Shown here in pieces: positions 1-7,067 of a DNA stretch of 7,067 nt (its first letter is position 1; each line of letters starts with the position of its first letter). The translations under genes and the position numbers were made by a program. Source of the DNA: Chloroflexota bacterium (lineage in GTDB: Bacteria > Chloroflexota > Anaerolineae > Anaerolineales > UBA11579); contig DNGN01000217.1 of the NCBI GenBank assembly GCA_003486225.1, positions 1 to 7,067 of the forward strand, written 5' to 3'. The notes beneath the pieces are model-generated. The model was not told the DNA's origin, made no database searches, and saw only the letters and a program-made list of their open reading frames with translations.

Positions 1-1066
1 GTTGGGCAGCCGTCTGCACTTCAGGGTTCATCAATTTTACCTTGGTCTGGCTTTCAAACTGCGGATCAGGCACCTTGATGGAAATAATGGCTGTCAGGCC
101 TTCCCAGGTGTCGTCGCCCCTGAAGTTTGAGTCGCTATCTTTCAGTAAGTTGTTCTTGCGAGCATAGTCGTTGATCGTACGAGTGATGGCAGAACGCAAA
201 CCGGTCAAATGGGTTCCGCCATCGATGGTATTAATCGTATTGGCAAAAGCGTAAACCGACTCTGCATAAGCCTCTGTATATTGAATCGCTGCATCGATCA
301 CCAAACCGCCTTCCACTTCCTTTTCCACATGCACGACATCATGCAGCGGTTCCCGGTTGCGGTTTAGGTAGCGCACAAAGGATGTGATACCACCTTCAAA
401 ATAGAAGCTCATTTCGCGGCCATCGCGCTCATCGATCAGCTTAATCTTGACTCCGCGGGTTACAAAAGCCATCTCGCGGAAGCGCTGCACTAGGGTCTCG
501 AAGCGGTAAGATATTTCACCCTTGAAGATTTCGGTATCAAATTTAAAGCTCGTTTTGGTGCCAGTCTCAGCTGGTTTTACCTTACCATGGCTTTTAACAG
601 GTGCCTGCGGGCGACCGCGTTCGTAACGCTGGAAATGATATTGTCCCTCGCGCTTGACCTCAACCTCGCACCACTCAGAAAGAGCATTGACCGCCGAGAC
701 GCCAACTCCGTGCAAACCGCCAGAAACCTTATAACCGCCGCCATCAAATTTACCGCCAGCATGTAGGGTGGTCATCACCAGTTCCAAAGCCGAACGCTTC
801 TCTGTGGGATGCTCGGCAACCGGAATGCCACGCCCATTATCCACCACAGTGACGCTTTCATCCTGGTGAATGGTGATATCGATTTGGTCACATGCTCCAG
901 CCAATGCCTCATCAATTGAGTTGTCCACAACCTCATAGATCAGGTGATGGAGCGCTTTGACATCCGTACCGCCAACATACATGCCAGGGCGCCGGCGGAC
1001 CGCTTCCAACCCTTCCAGCACCTGGATATCTTTTGCTTCATACGATGTTGTATTTTTCTCTACCAC
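1..1066 (-). CDS. gyrB: DNA gyrase subunit B, N-terminal part (runs off the window)
   Basis: ATPase subunit of the type IIA topoisomerase that introduces negative supercoils into DNA in the cytoplasm, acting with GyrA. The 355 visible codons cover the GHKL ATPase domain (about 1-220) and most of the transducer domain. Visible motifs are RRRPGMYVG (24-32), [13 protein letters not shown] with the catalytic-type Glu45 and Asn49, DNGRGIP with Asp76 and Arg79, [15 protein letters not shown] (116-130) as the ATP lid, and QTK with Lys342 in the transducer, matching the ATP-contacting lysine of GyrB. The start is GTG at 1066, chosen because GGAGG lies 5 nt upstream (1072-1076); the frame upstream offers nothing better. 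The TOPRIM and C-terminal parts lie beyond base 1. No frameshift was seen. ParE is a close paralogue and cannot be fully excluded from this part, but the GyrB match is good. Confidence 0.95.
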   Translation of the reverse strand, partial: MVEKNTTSYEAKDIQVLEGLEAVRRRPGMYVGGTDVKALHHLIYEVVDNSIDEALAGACDQIDITIHQDESVTVVDNGRGIPVAEHPTEKRSALELVMTTLHAGGKFDGGGYKVSGGLHGVGVSAVNALSEWCEVEVKREGQYHFQRYERGRPQAPVKSHGKVKPAETGTKTSFKFDTEIFKGEISYRFETLVQRFREMAFVTRGVKIKLIDERDGREMSFYFEGGITSFVRYLNRNREPLHDVVHVEKEVEGGLVIDAAIQYTEAYAESVYAFANTINTIDGGTHLTGLRSAITRTINDYARKNNLLKDSDSNFRGDDTWEGLTAIISIKVPDPQFESQTKVKLMNPEVQTAAQ

Positions 1067-4000
1067 AAAAACCTCCAACAAAAGAAAACGCGCTCACAAG
1101 CCCGGCCTGCAAGCCGCCTTCTTATGTCCATATTTCTTTCATGAATTTGTCTCAGGAAAGCCCTTCCTGCCTCAAAAATCGGACGATTCATCTACTGGAT
1201 AGATGTTCTATATTTTACCACAGAAGAACTGGTTTTACCTGACCCAGCAGTGCAGAATTGGCCTCAAAAAAACCTTGAAATTCTTCCAAAATGTCAAAAT
1301 CTGATAAAATTTATCTGGTTTTGATGAGAAATCAGATATCGACGGATTTACTTATCAGTTTTGTTGTAACTCGTGCAAGTTTCCAGGAGCAAACTACCCA
1401 AACGAGGTCTATCCTCACAGGAGAGAATAATGATCCAGGCAATTACCCTGTACCCATCCTCCACAGAACTGAAAGAATTGGAGAGTATGTTGACTGAAAT
1501 GGTTTCCTCTCTCAGGAAATCAAAGGGCTTCCTTACAATCCATGTGAGTGATGGCCACATCATGAGCCCTGGAGGGTCGCCACCTTATTCAAAAGTGGTC
1601 CAGTTTTCTTTTGATTCGCTGGAAAACATGATGAACTGGGCCCAATCACACACAGCACAATCGCAAAAAGAGAATATGCGCAAATTCAACCCGACCATGT
1701 TGTATTATGAGGTCAAGGAGCTGCAGAGTTAACCATTTAGCCTCTCTGTTCCACCTGCCTTCTGCGGTAAAATAGAGCGGGTTTGTTAAACCACATTTTC
1801 CCGCAATGACCCTAAAGAAACGATCAAAGGAAACTTTTCGCAGCAATGGCAAAAGCAGAGATCCTCACAATTGGCACAGAAATCTTACTGGGCGAAATTG
1901 TAGACACCAATTCCAGCCATATTGCCCGCAAACTGCGCGACCACGGCATCGATATTTACTGGCTGTCCACGGTCGGGGATAACCCAGAGCGCATTGCTGA
2001 AGCCATTCGCCAGGGCATGAAGCGTTCTGAGATTATCATTTCCACTGGCGGGCTAGGGCCCACCATAGACGACCCCACGCGGGAGGCTGCTGCGATGGCC
2101 TTTGGAGTCCAGAACGAGTTCCGGTCTGAACTTTGGCAGCAGGTACAAGAACGCTTTGCACGCTTCGGCCGCACCCCCACCGAGAACAATAAACGCCAGG
2201 CATTTGTCCCGCAAGGGGCCATCGCCATCCGGAACCCGGTCGGAACCGCCCCGGCTTTTATCTTGGAAACAGACAAGAATGCCTTTATCGCCCTTCCCGG
2301 CGTACCGCGTGAAATGGAGCACCTCCTTGAACATGCCGTGATCCCTTATCTCCAGGAGCGGTTCGGCCTTCAGGGGCTCATCAAAACGCGCATCCTGCGC
2401 ACCGCCGGAGCAGGTGAATCAGCCATCGACCAGCAGATTGCAGACATGGAAACACTCTCCAATCCCACCGTTGGCCTCTCCGCCCATGCCGGTGCAGTGG
2501 ACATCCGCATCACCGCCAAAGCCGAGACTGAAACTCTGGCTGACCAGATGATCCAGCCTGTCGAGACTGAGCTGCGCCAGCGTTTGGGCAAATGGATCTA
2601 TGGGGCCGATAGTGAGACCCTGGAAGAGATTGCCCTCGCGCATTTGCATAGGCTAGGCTGGAAACTGGCTGTGGTTGAATCAGGCCTGGATGGGCTGCTG
2701 ATACAGCAACTGGCAAAAACCGGGAACCCTGCTTTCCTGGGGGGAGAAGTGGGGACAGCAGAACTTAGCCAAGCCGAGCTGCAGGCCGCCTGCCGCACTT
2801 TCAACCAATCCCGCCAGGCAGACCTGTGTATCGGGGTTTCGCTTAAGCGCAGTGAACAGCAACAAGACCTGCTGCTGGAGATCCTCTCCCCGATAAAACA
2901 AACCACCATCACCCACTCCTACGGTGGCCCACCCAAAATGGCTGCTCATTGGGCAGTTAATATTGCCCTCGACCTGATCCGGCGGCTGAAAGCGGATTAG
3001 CAGCCAGAGCATCTTCTGGCGTTGCAGTCTATCAACTGGCCGCCATTTTTTCTCACGGATACAGCTTACCCCATGTCGCTCATTGCACAGCAGATTATTA
3101 TAATGCTGCTCTTCCAGATCGATCAAAAAGAATTGCATATCTCAGAACCATGTCTGGCATTGTTTTTGCACTTATAATCAAGGTGGCCTGTTCAAAATGC
3201 TGAGCAATTTTTTCATCCATCGGGGTAGGCAAATAACAAACAAAACCTTTAGACAGGATCATTGACTTCTTGACCCCTTGTCCTCGAAGAAAATCCTCCG
3301 GCAGCTTGCAGTGTTTTGGATTGTTAAAAAGGAACCTCTTGAGTATAAAACCGTTTGCCATGATCATCGAAGATGATCGAGATATCGTTGCACTTTTCCG
3401 GTATGTCCTGGACATCGCAGGGTTTATCACTGAGATTGTCCTGCACGGCGAAAAAGCTGTGCGGCGGCTGGAAGTTGTAAAACCGGATCTCATACTGCTG
3501 GACCTTAACCTGGTAGGAATTAGCGGTACGGATATCCTCAAAATTGTACGGTCAGACTCCCGCCTGAAAGACATTCCGGTCATCGTGGTGACCGGGCACC
3601 CGCAAATGGCTGTTGGTTTGCAATCTGAGACTGAGCTCATCCTGCATAAGCCGGTCAGTCTGGAACAGCTACTAAGCCTAATCAAACGCTTCCACCCGGT
3701 TGATACAGAAGCCCTGAGCGAACCACCTCACGACAATGTTACCAAGCTATATAACCGCACATTTTTTATCAACCGATTGAGCTATTCGGTTGAACACACG
3801 CGCCGCTTGGGCGGCGAGGTATTCGGCATCCTGTTCGTCGACTGCGACAACTTCAATTTGGTGCAGCAGCAAGGCCAGGATTTTGCTGATCGAGTATTGG
3901 CGGAAACGGCGAAATTATTGCGAACTGTGGTCCGGCCTTACGATACAATTTCTCATTTCGGTTCAGGACAGTTCTTTATCCAGGTTGAAGATCTGCCCAC

Positions 4001-7000
4001 CAAGGTTATCTTGCACCAAATTGCTGAGAGGATCCACAGCAACCTTACTACTCGCATGCGGGACACGCTAAACTTTGAAATGACTGCCAATATCGGCATG
4101 GTGTTCTGCAGTTCCGATTACACCTCACCGCAGGAAGTCATCCGGGATGCGGATATCGCCATGTTTTACGCAAAATCCAATCCGCATACTGATCTGGTGA
4201 TCTTCAATCCCATCCGGCATGGCGCATTCCGTTCCCCTGAAAAATACACTGCCATCATGCGGGCCGGGGCACCCCTTCACGAGGAAACCGACCACAAAAC
4301 TACTTCCTGATCGAACAGAGGAGTTCAAACAGCCCACCACTTCAATGACCTGCCTTCCTCAACTTGACGAATACCAAGGCTCGTTTTCAAAAAGATATGC
4401 CAGCGAACTGCGAGATCACTGATGGTGATAGATACCCTGAAACGGTTCTCAGATGGCAAACCTGATACGTTTGGAAAGCGCTACGACCCTAACGCAAAGG
4501 AGCACAAAAAAAACGCCACAATGTGGCGTTTTTAATATCCTATTTTTCCTTACACCAGAATGCTTATTTCTCCAGCAGGTAGCAAGGCACCAGCGTACCG
4601 AGCCCTTCCTCCTCAAAAGAGAGCACCGGCTGACAGAACATTCCCGCTTCGGCCGGGACAGTGCGGAACTCCGGCGACATGATCGGGACCGTTGTCACCC
4701 AGTACGTTCCCAGGCTTTTCAAAAAAGCTTCGTCCAAGTTCGGGGCACAGCTAAAGGGCGAGATAACATACTCAAAAACGTCCGGATTGGCAAATGTAAA
4801 TTCAAACATCTCCACCTTACCATCTTGCCGGATTTCCGCACTCACCTCACCATAGGTTTCTTCCACAAAGGCCTGTTCCATACTGGTCAATTTGCCAGAA
4901 AAATCAAAATTCCAGTCCATATTGGCAGGTTGGGCTTCAACGCACTCGCCGTTGTAGTTCAACCCGGCCATACCTTCCCCCCAGCCGTAATGGTCCAAAG
5001 ATCTCAGGGTTCCGTCTGGCGCAACCGTGAACCAGGCTTCCCAGGTATAAAGCATGTCGGTTGGGGTGCTGCTGCCAATATACTGGTAGCTGGCCACCAG
5101 GTGCCACTCTTCAGCATCTGCGGTATCAGCCTGAACTGGCCCTCCACCCACCACGGCTTCCTGAGCCTCAGTGGGCTGCAGTAACTCAGGGGTCTGTGTG
5201 GCGGCCTCTGGCTGCTCCACGGATTCTTCAGGCTGCTCTACAACAGGCCCCGGCTCAGCATCCTGTGCCGGGCCAGAACAGGCCGCCAGAACCAGAATCA
5301 GAGTCAGGATTAATGTTTTCAATTCCAAGTGAGCTCCTCCTTTAAAAATATTTTCAACATTTTACAACCTTATCTCCCGGAACACCAACCATCCAAACAA
5401 GACTGTAAGGCAGGCAACCTCACAACCAGAGTTGCATCCCGCATTACATTTTAGTATGATAAAAATAGTCCATATAAGATTTTGCCTTCAGAAATCATCA
5501 TAATAGTATCCACGGTTAAATAAACCTGGCGACAGAAGTGACTGCTCACTCCAAGAATCAATCAACCAACTTAAGGGTATAACATGAGCGAATTATTCAA
5601 TATCTGGGAAAAACCCAAAACAGAAGATGTGGTTCTGCTGGCCGGATGGCGCCAGTGGGCGGACGGAGGAGCGGTTTCTTCCGGCATGCCGCGCTACATC
5701 GCGGAACTGAACAATGCCCGCAAGATCGGGGAACTTAACCCGGACGGCTACTACATCTTCCAACTGCCTGGCGCACAGCAGTTCCTGCGCCCGATCGTTC
5801 GACATAACGACGGGGTTTCGGAATCACTGCAGACCCACAAAAACGAATTCTTTTATGCGGAGATTGACGGCAAAGGGGTGGTGTTCTTCCTCGGTGACGA
5901 ACCGCACATGGACGCCGAACGCTATTCCCGCGCTTTTTTGGAGGCTTGTAAAACGCTAAACGTGCGCAAGATTGTGCAGTTTGGCGGGGTTTATGCCCAG
6001 GTGCCTTACGACCGCAACCGACATATCCACGGTATCATCAGCCTGCCGCGCCTCAGGAAGGATCTGGATGATCTTGTCATTGAACCCTCCAACTACCAGG
6101 GTCCATCCAGCATTGGCTCTTACATCAACAAACGCGCCGGGGAAATTAACCTCGAGGCGATAGGATTGTACGCCTTCTGCCCGATCTACCAATTTGGCGG
6201 GTTGGAAGACACCAATAAAACCATCCATATCGAAAACGATTACCTGGCCTGGCTGAACGTGATGGAACGCGTCGGTCATATGCTGGATATCAAGTTTGAT
6301 CTCAGCGACCTGGAAAATCTTTCCGAAAACCTGATCGAAAAGATCCACACCAAGGTCATAGAACTGGATGAGAAATACCCTGAACTGCGTATTGAAGAAT
6401 TCATGCGCCGCCTGCGGGGAGACTTCGAAGAACGCTCTTTCAGTCCCCTGGATGACATTTGGGAAGATTCACTCCGCCGCCTGGGAGATCAATTCTTTCC
6501 CAGCGACGAAGAAGAAGAATAATTCGCGTCTCTCGCTCCCATTTGTGGAATAGACGACTCTCAACAAGCCATGCTGAATCTCAGATTTCGGCATGGCTTT
6601 TGTTTTGTCTTCGTGCTATAAATCTGGTATGACCATCTACCAGAAAGAAACCGGAAAACTAAGAGCAGATTTTATCTACCTTCTGATGGCTTTCTTGGAG
6701 GGGGCGGTTGCCAAGATCACTTTTACCATGAGCACCATCTACCGTGTCAATGTTGTAGGAATGGATGTGCTGCAACTGGTCTTGCTGGGAACCGTCCTGG
6801 AAACGTCTGTGTTTCTTTTCGAAGTTCCCACCGGAGTTGTCGCAGACCTTTACAGCCGCCGCTTATCCGTAATTATCGGAACTTTTTTGATGGGGCTTGG
6901 TTTTATGCTGGAAGGCGCACTACCGGTTGTGGCAATCGTCATGCTCGCCCAGTTGGTCTGGGGATTTGGCTGGACCTTTATCAGCGGGGCGCGTTCAGCC

Positions 7001-7067
7001 TGGATCACTGATGAGGTCGGGGTGGAAAGGGCTGGAAAGCTATTTATGAGAGCCCAGCAAATCTACC

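Overview
This 7,067-base window looks like ordinary chromosomal sequence from a free-living bacterium, most likely Chloroflexota (class Anaerolineae or a relative). That placement is an inference. It rests on a gyrB-like gene divergent from a small EthD-like gene and cinA, a PAC2-family protein without nearby proteasome genes, moderate GC content, strong Shine-Dalgarno sites driving GTG and TTG starts, and general protein character. No rRNA, tRNA, CRISPR array, insertion sequence or phage gene was seen.

Layout. (1) 1-1066, minus: N-terminal 355 codons of DNA gyrase subunit B, cut by the window edge. (2) 1067-1429: a divergent control region with two predicted extended -10 promoters, two leader hairpins on the gyrB side and a 31-bp imperfect palindrome. 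(3) 1430-1732, plus: a 100-residue EthD-like dimeric alpha/beta-barrel protein. (4) 1846-3000, plus: a CinA-type protein whose C-terminal deamidase-like domain has lost its signature. (5) 3001-3338: non-coding, with a weak terminator candidate and a promoter-like cluster. (6) 3339-4310, plus: a response regulator with an intact receiver domain and a GGDEF-like domain lacking the catalytic signature. (7) 4311-4563: non-coding, ending in a strong bidirectional terminator. (8) 4564-5328, minus: a secreted lipoprotein of unknown function. (9) 5329-5583: divergent promoters. (10) 5584-6522, plus: a PAC2-family protein followed by a clear terminator. (11) 6629 to the end, plus: the first 146 residues of an MFS transporter, possibly made from a leaderless mRNA.

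The genes do not form an obvious joint pathway. Most are single transcription units with their own predicted promoters. EthD-like and cinA are co-directional and 113 bp apart, but a TAAAAT box between them suggests cinA can also be transcribed alone. The window holds a topoisomerase gene, a nucleotide-metabolism or damage-related protein, a signalling protein, an envelope lipoprotein, a PAC2 protein and an exporter-like transporter.

I found no convincing new multi-gene system. The points most worth following are the degenerate GGDEF domain that keeps an I-site-like RxxD, the CinA protein with a decayed second domain, the palindrome and leader hairpins between gyrB and the EthD-like gene, and the apparently leaderless transporter start.
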